Below are positions 25,456 through 32,150 of a stretch of 40,515 nt of DNA, in pieces. How positions within the stretch are numbered: the first letter of the stretch is position 1; the number at the start of each line of letters is the position of its first letter. The DNA comes from Clostridiaceae bacterium (lineage in GTDB: Bacteria > Bacillota > Clostridia > Oscillospirales > Acutalibacteraceae). The stretch lies in NCBI GenBank assembly GCA_016292575.1, contig JAEDIH010000001.1, positions 1-40,515 of the forward strand, read 5' to 3'. The position numbers and the translations under genes are program-made. The notes beneath the pieces are model-generated. The model was not told where the DNA came from, searched no databases, and worked only from the letters and a program-made list of their open reading frames with translations.

Positions 25456-26472
25456 TCATCTTTTCAGCGATGCGAAAAGTCTGACATTATCAAACGACGG
25501 TCTGTATTTTCCGTCTTCAATGCCGTGAATAACCTCGCAGACCTTGTCGTTATACGGAGTTTTCACGCCGTACTTTTTGCCGTAGGCGCAGACAACGCCG
25601 TTGATTGCGTCAACCTCGCACTTTTTGCCCTTTTCAAGATCCTGGAGCATACTCGCCTTGAGCGCGGCGTGCTTTTTGATGCAGAGGGGAATGAGAATAT
25701 AGGCAAACTTCTTTTTGAGCGGATTGCTGTAGTCAAGAAGCTTTACTATGTCCTTGCCTTGAACGGGTTCAATTTTGATTCCGGCAACGGCGGCAACGTC
25801 AATGCACTCCTTAATAATGCTCTGGCAGCAGACGCGCGAATCCCTGCGGTTCGCAGCATCGCCGAAAGTTCCGCCGGTCACAGCAGACATTCCGCTGAAA
25901 GCGGCGTTGATAAGAAGCTTTGACCAGCGCACACCCATGAAGTTATCTTCAATGACAACGGGACACATTTTTTCAAGCACAGACTTGACATACATAAGCT
26001 TTTCGTCCTTTTTGCCGTTCATGCGACCGAGACCGAAGCTCATGCTGTCCGGCTCGCTGGTAAGCTCGGAAACGCCGTGACCGTGGAGTGTTGCGCCCCA
26101 GGCAACGGTGCAGCCCATTGTTCTGTCCTCGCCGACAACCTCGGAAACGGAAAGCTCCGGAAGTCCGTTCTGCATTGTGCAAACAATGCAGTCATCCGTC
26201 ATGTTCTTTTTGAGGTTTTCAAGAATACTCTTATTCTCAAGCTGCTTTGTCAGAAGAAAGATAAGCTCATATTTTTCCGTCATTTCATCGGGAGTCAAGG
26301 CGTGCACGGGGACGGTCATGCTCACCTTTCCGATGATTTTTGCGCCGTCACGATTGAGCGAATCAACGTGCTCCTTGTTCCGAGTGATGAGGTCAACGCT
26401 CACACCGGCTTTTGAAAGATATGCGCCGAGAACGGTTCCGAGCGAGCCTGCGCCGTAGATTGCGATTTTCAT
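25456..26472 (-). CDS. panE: 2-dehydropantoate 2-reductase (ketopantoate reductase)
   Basis: The 338-residue protein has the NADP-binding GAGSLG (residues 7-12), LLTKQ, TMQNGL, the helical domain with VRWSKLLINAAFSGMSAVTGG and the KGKKCEVDAINGVV segment carrying the catalytic-site Glu and Asn. It reduces ketopantoate for coenzyme A synthesis, though many paralogues with other substrates exist, so the exact substrate is not certain. It lies directly downstream of the tsf terminator, with GGAGAGAAC before the ATG; no separate promoter is obvious. No other pantothenate gene is adjacent. Confidence 0.87.
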   Translation of the reverse strand: MKIAIYGAGSLGTVLGAYLSKAGVSVDLITRNKEHVDSLNRDGAKIIGKVSMTVPVHALTPDEMTEKYELIFLLTKQLENKSILENLKKNMTDDCIVCTMQNGLPELSVSEVVGEDRTMGCTVAWGATLHGHGVSELTSEPDSMSFGLGRMNGKKDEKLMYVKSVLEKMCPVVIEDNFMGVRWSKLLINAAFSGMSAVTGGTFGDAANRRDSRVCCQSIIKECIDVAAVAGIKIEPVQGKDIVKLLDYSNPLKKKFAYILIPLCIKKHAALKASMLQDLEKGKKCEVDAINGVVCAYGKKYGVKTPYNDKVCEVIHGIEDGKYRPSFDNVRLFASLKR

Positions 26473-26489
26473 TTTCAGTTCTCTCCTTT

Positions 26490-26525
26490 AAAAAAAATCC
26501 CTCTCACCGAAAAAGCAAGAGGGAT
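26490..26525 (-). terminator. Intrinsic terminator after tsf
   Basis: On the minus strand ATCCCTCT (26525-26518) pairs with AGAGGGAT (26504-26497), followed by seven T (26496-26490). It overlaps the region just before the panE ribosome binding site. Confidence 0.85.
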
Positions 26526-26538
26526 ATAAAAAATTCAA

Positions 26539-27465
26539 TTATTTGATCATGCTTGCAATTTCAGCGGCAAAGTCCTCGGTCTTCTTTTCAATGCCTTCGC
26601 CCTTTTCAAAGCGAACAAAGCCGGTAACCTTGATGTCGGCACCAAGTGCCTTGGCAACAGAATCAACATAACCCTTAACGCTGCCCTCAAAGAGATCCGA
26701 ACGGACAAATTCCTGGCAAAGCAGGCAGTTTTCCTTGTAATACTTTCCGATCTTACCCTCAACGATCTTATGAAGAACTGCCTCCGGCTTGTTAGCCATC
26801 TTCGGATCCTCCTTCATCTGAGCAACAAGGATCATCTTTTCCTTTTCAAGAACCTCTGCGGGAACCGAAGCTTCGTCAAGATATGACGGGTTCATGGCCG
26901 CAACCTGCATTGCAACGTTTTTGCCCATTGCGTCGAACTCCGGCTTTGCAGCGGTGGCGTCATCAACATCGAACTTAACCATAACGCCGACCGTTCCGCC
27001 TGCGTGAATGTAGGTTGCAACATGACCTTCGGCGCGCTCAAAACGGCGAACCTTCATGTTCTCGCGAAGAGCAAGGAATACTTCCTGAACAGCCTCCTCA
27101 ACGGTGCCTTCGCCGTCGGAAATGGGAGTCTTGAGAAGATCATCAACATCTGCCGGAGCCTTTTCAACAACGGTCTTAACAACCTTTTTGGCAAGATTGG
27201 TGAACGGTTCACCCTTTGCAACGAAGTCGGTCTCGCAGTTGATTTCAACAAGCGCACCGCTCTTTCCGTCGCTGTATGCGGCAACAACGCCCTCGGCAGC
27301 AATTCTTGATGATTTCTTTGCTGCGGAAGCGAGTCCCTTTTCTCTGAGAATGTCAACGGCCTTATCCATATCGCCCTCAGCTTCAACAAGAGCCTTTTTG
27401 CAGTCCATCATTCCAACGCCGGTCTTTTCGCGAAGAGCCTGAACGTCTTTTGCGGTAAATGCCAT
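26539..27465 (-). CDS. tsf: Translation elongation factor Ts
   Basis: The 308-residue guanine nucleotide exchange factor for EF-Tu. The N-terminal UBA-like domain contains LREKTGVGMMDCKKAL, the core has EINCETDFVAK, and the repeated dimerisation segments include VGVMVKFDVDD and NVAMQVAAMNPSYL. Length is normal for Firmicutes. GGAGG precedes the ATG. It follows rpsB in the usual order, but a terminator lies between them, so part of its expression depends on read-through or a local start. Confidence 0.98.
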   Translation of the reverse strand: MAFTAKDVQALREKTGVGMMDCKKALVEAEGDMDKAVDILREKGLASAAKKSSRIAAEGVVAAYSDGKSGALVEINCETDFVAKGEPFTNLAKKVVKTVVEKAPADVDDLLKTPISDGEGTVEEAVQEVFLALRENMKVRRFERAEGHVATYIHAGGTVGVMVKFDVDDATAAKPEFDAMGKNVAMQVAAMNPSYLDEASVPAEVLEKEKMILVAQMKEDPKMANKPEAVLHKIVEGKIGKYYKENCLLCQEFVRSDLFEGSVKGYVDSVAKALGADIKVTGFVRFEKGEGIEKKTEDFAAEIASMIK

Positions 27466-27489
27466 AATAAATTCCTCCTAAGTTTTTAA

Positions 27490-27530
27490 GTCGCCGCCGA
27501 CTGACAGTCTGTTATAATCCTCCGGCGGTC
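27490..27530 (-). promoter_or_regulatory. Hairpin in the tsf leader
   Basis: On the minus strand the leader of tsf has a GC-rich stem: 27529-27523 (ACCGCCG) pairs with 27499-27493 (CGGCGGC), one G-U/A-C-type mismatch at the end, enclosing about 23 bases. There is no T-run after it, so it is a leader structure and not a terminator. Its role is unknown. Confidence 0.35.
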
Positions 27531-27542
27531 TGATAATTCTTG

Positions 27543-27574
27543 AAAAAAGCCCGTAGTTAATAAAGATACGGGCT
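27543..27574 (-). terminator. Terminator between rpsB and tsf
   Basis: On the minus strand AGCCCGTA (27574-27567) pairs with TACGGGCT (27555-27548), followed by a T-run (27547-27543). It would lower tsf transcription relative to rpsB. Confidence 0.75.
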
Positions 27575-27587
27575 GAAAATCTTTTGA

Positions 27588-28325
27588 TTACTCTGCGGCT
27601 TCGGCAGTCTCTTCGGCAGCCTCCTCAGCGGGAGCGTCGGCTTCGCCCTGTCTGCCCTCAATGATAGCGTCAGCCATAGCACCTGCGATAAGTCTTACGG
27701 CACGGATAGCGTCGTCGTTACCGGGAATTACATAGTCAACCTCATCGGGGTCGCAGTTTGTGTCAACAATAGCAACAATGGGGATACCGAGCTTATGAGC
27801 TTCGGCAACGGCAATTCTTTCCTTGCGCGGGTCAACGATGAAGATTGCAGCGGGCTGACCCTTCATCTTGGTGATGCCGCCCATGAACTTTTCAAGCTTT
27901 TCAATTTCAAGGTTGAGCTTGATAACCTCCTTCTTCGGAAGGAGAGCGAAAGTGCCGTTCTGCTCCATATCCTTGAGCTGGGCAAGTCTCTTGATTCTCT
28001 TCTGAATGGTATTGAAGTTTGTGAGCATACCGCCGAGCCAGCGAGCGTTAACATACGGCATTCCGCAGCGGATTGCTTCCTCACGGATGGAATCCATGGC
28101 CTGCTTCTTGGTTCCGACGAAAAGAACCTCGCCGCCGTTTTCGGAAACCTCGCGGATGAAGGAATATGCTTCCTCAAGCTTCTTAACGGTCTTCTGAAGG
28201 TCGATGATGTAAATTCCGTTTCTTTCGGTGAAAATGTACTCGGACATTTTCGGGTTCCATCTTCTTGTCTGATGTCCGAAATGAACACCGGCTTCAAGAA
28301 GCTGCTTCATTGATACTACTGACAT
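27588..28325 (-). CDS. rpsB: 30S ribosomal protein S2
   Basis: The 245-residue small-subunit protein has the S2 signature MKQLLEAGVHFGHQTRRWNPKM, the HNLRT-equivalent IYIIDLQKT, and VDPRKERIAVAEAHKLGIPIVAIVDTNCDPD. The C-terminus is an acidic Ala/Glu-rich tail. The open frame extends far upstream, but the ATG at 28325 has AGGAGG eight bases before it and matches the family start. It has a strong promoter and a folded leader, described separately. Confidence 0.98.
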   Translation of the reverse strand: MSVVSMKQLLEAGVHFGHQTRRWNPKMSEYIFTERNGIYIIDLQKTVKKLEEAYSFIREVSENGGEVLFVGTKKQAMDSIREEAIRCGMPYVNARWLGGMLTNFNTIQKRIKRLAQLKDMEQNGTFALLPKKEVIKLNLEIEKLEKFMGGITKMKGQPAAIFIVDPRKERIAVAEAHKLGIPIVAIVDTNCDPDEVDYVIPGNDDAIRAVRLIAGAMADAIIEGRQGEADAPAEEAAEETAEAAE

Positions 28326-28354
28326 TGATGAGTCCTCCTGAAAATTAGTTTTAA

Positions 28355-28429
28355 CCACCGCAGGTTCCTGAAAGTACACCGCACTTTCGTGAACAGGGCA
28401 TACTGATCCCCTGCGTGCGTTATCTGTGG
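28355..28429 (-). ncRNA. Structured 5' leader of rpsB (candidate ribosomal-protein leader)
   Basis: Between the promoter and the rpsB ribosome binding site the minus-strand RNA folds into one extended arm. Outer pairing: 28415-28410 (CGCAGG) with 28364-28359 (CCTGCG), extended by CCAC/GTGG at the ends. Middle: AGTATGCC (28404-28397) with GGTGTACT (28380-28373), eight pairs including two G-U. Inner: CAC-GAAA-GTG, a GNRA tetraloop. No T-run follows, so it is not a terminator. Feedback control by S2 is the natural suggestion but is inference. Confidence 0.55.
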
Positions 28430-28430
28430 T

Positions 28431-28459
28431 ATTATAGCACAGCAAAAAGGCAAAAGCAA
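28431..28459 (-). promoter_or_regulatory. Strong promoter of rpsB
   Basis: On the minus strand TTGCTT (28459-28454), a 17-base spacer and TATAAT (28436-28431) with extended TGc. Confidence 0.8.
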
Positions 28460-28485
28460 GGCTTTTTACTGATTTTTTTGCCTTT
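28446..28485 (-). terminator. Possible sigE terminator overlapping the rpsB promoter
   Basis: Directly after the sigE stop, AAAGGCAAAA (28485-28476) pairs with TTTTGCCTTT (28455-28446) on the minus strand, ending in T. Its second arm lies on the -35 and spacer of the rpsB promoter. Confidence 0.45.
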
Positions 28486-29205
28486 CTATCCCACTTTTTC
28501 AAGTTCCTTTCTAAGGTGCTCAATTATCCGCTTTTCAAGCCTTGAAATGTAGCTTTGCGAAATTCCGAGCATATCCGCAACCTGCTTTTGCGTATACTCC
28601 TTTGAGCCGAAAAGACCGAAGCGCATCGTCATGATTGCCTTTTCCCGTTCGTCAAGCTTTTCAACAACGGCAAGCAGCTGATTGCGCTCGTCCCTTGTTT
28701 CAAGGTCGCGCCCCACTGCGTCGCCGTCGCTGCCGAGCACGTCCGATAAAAGCAGCTCGTTTCCGTCAACGTCAACATTGAGCGGTTCTTCAATGGAAAC
28801 CTCGTTTTTCCTGTTCGAGGTCTTTCTCAAGTACATCAGTATCTCGTTTTCAATGCAGCGCGACGCATAGGTTGCAAGCTTGATTTTCTTTGACGGGCAG
28901 AACGTGTTGACCGCCTTAATGAGTCCAACCGTGCCGATTGACACCAGATCCTCAACGCCGACCCCCGTGTTTTCAAACTTGCGCGCAATATAAACCACAA
29001 GGCGCAGATTATGCACAATCAGCTTTTCGCGGTTGGAGAAGTCACCGTTTTCAATCTGTTCGAGTATCTCGTTCTCCTGCTTTTTTCCAAGCGGCGCCGG
29101 AAGAGTCTGAGAGCCGTTGACATAAAAAAACTCGCTTTCGGCTCCGATAAATATCATAAAGCGGCGTTTGAGCCAGAAGAGACTGAGTTTAAGCTTTGAA
29201 AGCAT
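28486..29205 (-). CDS. sigE: Sporulation sigma factor sigma-E (pro-sigma-E)
   Basis: The 239-residue product has the same length as Bacillus subtilis pro-sigma-E and very similar blocks: NLRLVVYIARKFENTG, GLIKAVNTF, KIKLATYASRCIENEILMYLR in region 2, NELLLSDVLG, and TQKQVADMLGISQSYISRLE in region 4. The N-terminal 25-30 residues form the hydrophobic pro-sequence (LFWLKRRFMIFIGAESEFFY) that SpoIIGA removes to activate the factor in the mother cell. The open frame extends to 29286, but the ATG at 29205 has GAAAGGAAGGA upstream and gives the family length. spoIIGA precedes it by about 30 bases. The usual sigG neighbour is absent; rpsB follows instead. Confidence 0.98.
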   Translation of the reverse strand: MLSKLKLSLFWLKRRFMIFIGAESEFFYVNGSQTLPAPLGKKQENEILEQIENGDFSNREKLIVHNLRLVVYIARKFENTGVGVEDLVSIGTVGLIKAVNTFCPSKKIKLATYASRCIENEILMYLRKTSNRKNEVSIEEPLNVDVDGNELLLSDVLGSDGDAVGRDLETRDERNQLLAVVEKLDEREKAIMTMRFGLFGSKEYTQKQVADMLGISQSYISRLEKRIIEHLRKELEKVG

Positions 29206-29236
29206 GGTTATCCTTCCTTTCTTCAGTCGCGCCGAA

Positions 29237-30076
29237 TCAGTCGGCGTTGACTTTGTTTGAAAAAAGCTCCGGGTGCAGCAGCGCACCGAACTCTGAATTT
29301 CTTATTCTGTTTTCCGTCAGGGCTATGTAAACCGCGTCCGTTTTTTCGCATACGGCAGGGCTTTTTATGCACACCGAGCCGGGTCTGAAAGCTTTCAGCA
29401 CGCTCTCGGACGAGATGCCGCTGCACGGTATGAGGCGAAGCTTTTCCGGCGGAATTTCAAAATCAGTGCCGAAAATGCTTTTTTCGCAGACTATCACCGG
29501 AAGAGATGAAAAGGGTTCGTAAAGCGAATTTCCCGTATCAAGAAGAGCGCGGCAACTATACGTCTTTCCGAAAGCCTCTATTTCAAGGTCAAACACGCAG
29601 TTGTCGGGTGATTTCGGTTTGATTATCGAATTAACAACGCTCAAAACGGCGTAGCATACGGCGGTGAAAATTATCAGCGTCAGAGCATCGATATTGAAAT
29701 ACACTATTCCGGCAAAATACATCATATGGCTCGGTGCGGCAAAATACCACAGCGCAAACATAAGCCCGGCAAAAACAAAATTCACCAAAAAGAAGGCTCC
29801 GAAAAGCTTCAAAAACTTTCTTCTGTCAAACGGAAAATAGCAAATGAAAACAAGCGCAGCGGAAAGTACAAGCCTTGAAAGAGCCACAAAAGCTTCCGGT
29901 ATTCCCTCAATAAGCACCACGAACGCGCAAAGTCCGCCGAAAAGCGACGCAAGAACAGTCCGCAGGCGTGGCGTGTGAAGGCGGCAGATGAGGTCGGTTG
30001 CACGAAGCAGCGCATATGTAACATAGGCGTTAATAACAAAAAGAATATCGGCATATACGACCTGTGTCACTTCCAT
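29237..30076 (-). CDS. spoIIGA: Sporulation sigma-E factor processing peptidase SpoIIGA
   Basis: A 279-residue membrane aspartic protease with five hydrophobic segments in the N-terminal half (about residues 5-148) and a soluble protease domain with LLDTGNSLYEP, where Asp180 is the catalytic residue. It cleaves pro-sigma-E at the septum after a forespore signal. Start: a GTG at 30079 directly precedes the ATG at 30076; the ATG is taken. The ribosome binding site is poor (GCGGTG). A minus-strand terminator hairpin ends only about 15-20 bases upstream, which is an odd position for a gene start. No Spo0A box was recognised nearby. Confidence 0.95.
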   Translation of the reverse strand: MEVTQVVYADILFVINAYVTYALLRATDLICRLHTPRLRTVLASLFGGLCAFVVLIEGIPEAFVALSRLVLSAALVFICYFPFDRRKFLKLFGAFFLVNFVFAGLMFALWYFAAPSHMMYFAGIVYFNIDALTLIIFTAVCYAVLSVVNSIIKPKSPDNCVFDLEIEAFGKTYSCRALLDTGNSLYEPFSSLPVIVCEKSIFGTDFEIPPEKLRLIPCSGISSESVLKAFRPGSVCIKSPAVCEKTDAVYIALTENRIRNSEFGALLHPELFSNKVNAD

Positions 30077-30090
30077 CACCGCTTTTTATT

Positions 30091-30125
30091 ATAAAAAAAC
30101 GTTCCGGCGAAAAAAGTCGGAACGT
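30091..30125 (-). terminator. Intrinsic terminator immediately upstream of spoIIGA
   Basis: On the minus strand ACGTTCCG (30125-30118) pairs with CGGAACGT (30106-30099), followed by a long T-run that merges into TATAAT about 10 bases before the spoIIGA start. It would stop minus-strand transcripts coming from the 30431-32059 gene, or act as an attenuator of spoIIGA. Confidence 0.72.
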
Positions 30126-30152
30126 GCAGGAAGCAAAAATCTTTATTTTTAC

Positions 30153-30181
30153 TTGAATAATTGAGAAATAAGTGCTATAAT
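30153..30181 (+). promoter_or_regulatory. Strong promoter for the 30-codon gene
   Basis: TTGAAT (30153-30158), a 17-base spacer and a perfect TATAAT (30176-30181) with extended TGc. The expected start of transcription is near 30188, 25 bases before the ATG. Confidence 0.8.
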
Positions 30182-30212
30182 TTTCCTGATAAAAGATGAA
30201 AGGAGAACGACC

Positions 30213-30305
30213 ATGGGCAATTTTGATCTCGGAGCTTTCTTCCATTATCTTAAAGTCTTTCTTGACGAACTGATCGAAGCTCTTGAAAAGTTTCTTAAAA
30301 AATAA
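30213..30305 (+). CDS. Small amphipathic peptide of 30 residues, function unknown
   Basis: An ATG at 30213 opens 30 codons ending at TAA (30303-30305). It has a good ribosome binding site (AAAGGAG, seven bases upstream), a near-consensus promoter and a strong terminator 13 bases past the stop, so it forms a compact transcript of about 160 bases. The peptide begins MGNFDLGAFF and continues as one amphipathic helix: hydrophobic Phe, Leu, Val, Ile at positions 9, 10, 13, 16, 17, 20, 21, 24, 27 and 28 alternate with Asp5, Asp18, Glu19, Glu22, Glu25 and Lys14, Lys26, Lys29, Lys30. Net charge is near zero. There is no signal peptide or cysteine. It could be a membrane-associated small protein, a toxin, a partner subunit or a peptide signal; the RNA itself may also act. 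No family is recognised. Confidence 0.75.
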   Translation: MGNFDLGAFFHYLKVFLDELIEALEKFLKK

Positions 30306-30318
30306 TTACAGCTCATAA

Positions 30319-30350
30319 GAGCCGCCGATTTTCCACGGCGGTTCTTTTTA
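30319..30350 (+). terminator. Terminator after the 30-codon gene
   Basis: GAGCCGCCG (30319-30327) pairs with CGGCGGTTC (30336-30344), nine pairs including one G-U, followed by TTTTTA. The minus-strand side has no T-run, so it is one-way. Confidence 0.88.
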
Positions 30351-30430
30351 TATAAGCTGCGACTCAATGCCTTTGCGCGCCGTGTATTCCGGCTTTTTCA
30401 AATATCTCTTTAATCTTTTCCCGTGTTCGT

Positions 30431-32059
30431 TCATTTCCGAACGGCATTTTTGAAATATACATACTCTCCGCCCGGCGAAAAGACTATTCCAGAAACGCCC
30501 TTTGCCGCGGCAAAAAATCCGTTTTCCTGCCGAATAGGAACAAAGACTGCCGCATCGCAAAGATACTGCTCCGCCTTTTTGAGAGCTGTCAGGCTCTCTC
30601 GCTCGGTCTTTGCTGTCTGAACTGCGGTAAGCAGATTTTCATATTTGCTTGAATCAAGCCTTGCAAAGTTATCGCTGCTGTTTTTTGAAAAGCGCAGCAG
30701 CGCGTCAAGGGCAAAATCGCTGTCAAAAAGTACGGTTGAAAAAGCAAGCTGAAAATCGCCGCTTTTTATCCTCTTTTCAAGCTCAGAAGCGTCAACGGCT
30801 TCAACAGTGACGCTGCTTTTCACACCGAGAACGGTCTGCCAGTTCTGCATAACCTTCCTCACGTTAAGCTCGTTTTCCTCAGTACACAAAACGGTGAGCG
30901 AAACTCCGCTCTTGTTAAGAGCCGCCTGCGCCTTTGAAAAGTAGCCTTTTGCGTCGTCCGTGCCGGAAAATGACGGAGTCACCGTTCCGGCTCTTGCGCG
31001 CCAGGCAGAACCTGCCGCCCGGGAAACGGGAGGTATGACTCCCAAAGCGGCCGAGGAATTATCTTCAAGGAAATACTCCTTTTCAAGCGAGGAGGAAAGC
31101 GCGCGGCGAAGATCGGCATTTTTCAAAAGCTCATCTGAGCAGTTGAAAAGGAGCGCAAAGTATGAATTTTCAAAGCTTTTTATGCTAATGCCCTTTTCCC
31201 CGGCAAGAGACGCGACCTGCGCTTTGCTGACCGGCGAAAGCTCATAAACGCCGCTTTTGACCTTTTCGCCCCTTGTCTCTTTTTCGTTGTTAAAAGAGAA
31301 ATAAACAGATGACGGCAAAACAGAGGACGCCGAATGATAGGACTCGCTTTTCCTTGCGGTAATCGCCGTTTCGTCTGCCCAGTTTGAAATATAGAACGGT
31401 CCGTTTGAAATAATGTTGGAGGTTGAAAGGCAATAGCGTCCCTTTGTCATTTCAAAAAACGTTTCGTTGCAGGGCACGCACGCAGGCAGAGTCAGCGCAA
31501 AAAGAAAGTCCGGATCGCTTTTTTCAAGCTCGATAACAAGAGTATAATCTCCGTTTGCATACACTCCGAGCTCCTCCCTGGAGAGCTTTCCGGAATGTAT
31601 CTTTACAGCGTTTTTAATGCTTGAAATATATGGAAACGCAGCCGAGCCTGTTGCGCTGTCTGCAATGCGTCTGAAAGCAAAAACATAGTCCGAGGCAGTC
31701 ACGCGGGTATCGAATTTTTCAAATTCGTCCTCCTTAAAAAGTGCTTTTGCAGACCTTGTCACCATCCATTCTGCATCTTGCCGCAGGGTAAAAGTATAGG
31801 TCAGGCTATCGGCGGATACTTCATATTTTTCACAGCCGGCAGGAGCAAGCGCTCCATTTTCGTCATAGGCAACAAGCCCCTCAAAGCAGTTTGCAATAAT
31901 GTTTGCCGCACCGCGGTCGGAAACAATCTGCGGATCAAGGTACTTTGGCTCGCTGTCTATCGGAAAAACCATCTGCTGACCCGTTCCATCGGACGAGCAG
32001 GCGGAAAAGATGCATAATATTATTGAAAAAACGAGAATTATCGGCAAAACTTTTTTCAT
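30431..32059 (-). CDS. Peptide-type ABC transporter substrate-binding lipoprotein (SBP_bac_5/OppA family), orphan
   Basis: The 542-residue lipoprotein has a signal peptide with lipobox FSAC (Cys21). The SBP family 5 pattern follows: DSEPKYLDPQ, ANCFEGLVAYDENGALAPAGCEKYEVSADSLTYTFTLRQDAEW is typical in order (given here by parts), VTASDYVFAFRRI, SNGPFYISNW and a DLRRALSSSLEKE motif. It would bind oligopeptides or similar ligands outside the membrane. No permease or ATPase gene is adjacent, so it either serves a distant transporter or acts as a sensor. The downstream region runs antisense over the 30-codon gene until a terminator at 30091-30125. Confidence 0.9.
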   Translation of the reverse strand: MKKVLPIILVFSIILCIFSACSSDGTGQQMVFPIDSEPKYLDPQIVSDRGAANIIANCFEGLVAYDENGALAPAGCEKYEVSADSLTYTFTLRQDAEWMVTRSAKALFKEDEFEKFDTRVTASDYVFAFRRIADSATGSAAFPYISSIKNAVKIHSGKLSREELGVYANGDYTLVIELEKSDPDFLFALTLPACVPCNETFFEMTKGRYCLSTSNIISNGPFYISNWADETAITARKSESYHSASSVLPSSVYFSFNNEKETRGEKVKSGVYELSPVSKAQVASLAGEKGISIKSFENSYFALLFNCSDELLKNADLRRALSSSLEKEYFLEDNSSAALGVIPPVSRAAGSAWRARAGTVTPSFSGTDDAKGYFSKAQAALNKSGVSLTVLCTEENELNVRKVMQNWQTVLGVKSSVTVEAVDASELEKRIKSGDFQLAFSTVLFDSDFALDALLRFSKNSSDNFARLDSSKYENLLTAVQTAKTERESLTALKKAEQYLCDAAVFVPIRQENGFFAAAKGVSGIVFSPGGEYVYFKNAVRK

Positions 32060-32150
32060 TCTTCGGTCAGTCCTTTAATTTATTTTCCGTTATATAACTA
32101 AGATATATTTGTTAAATGTTATAATCTCAGGGATTTTGGAGGTATTGAAA

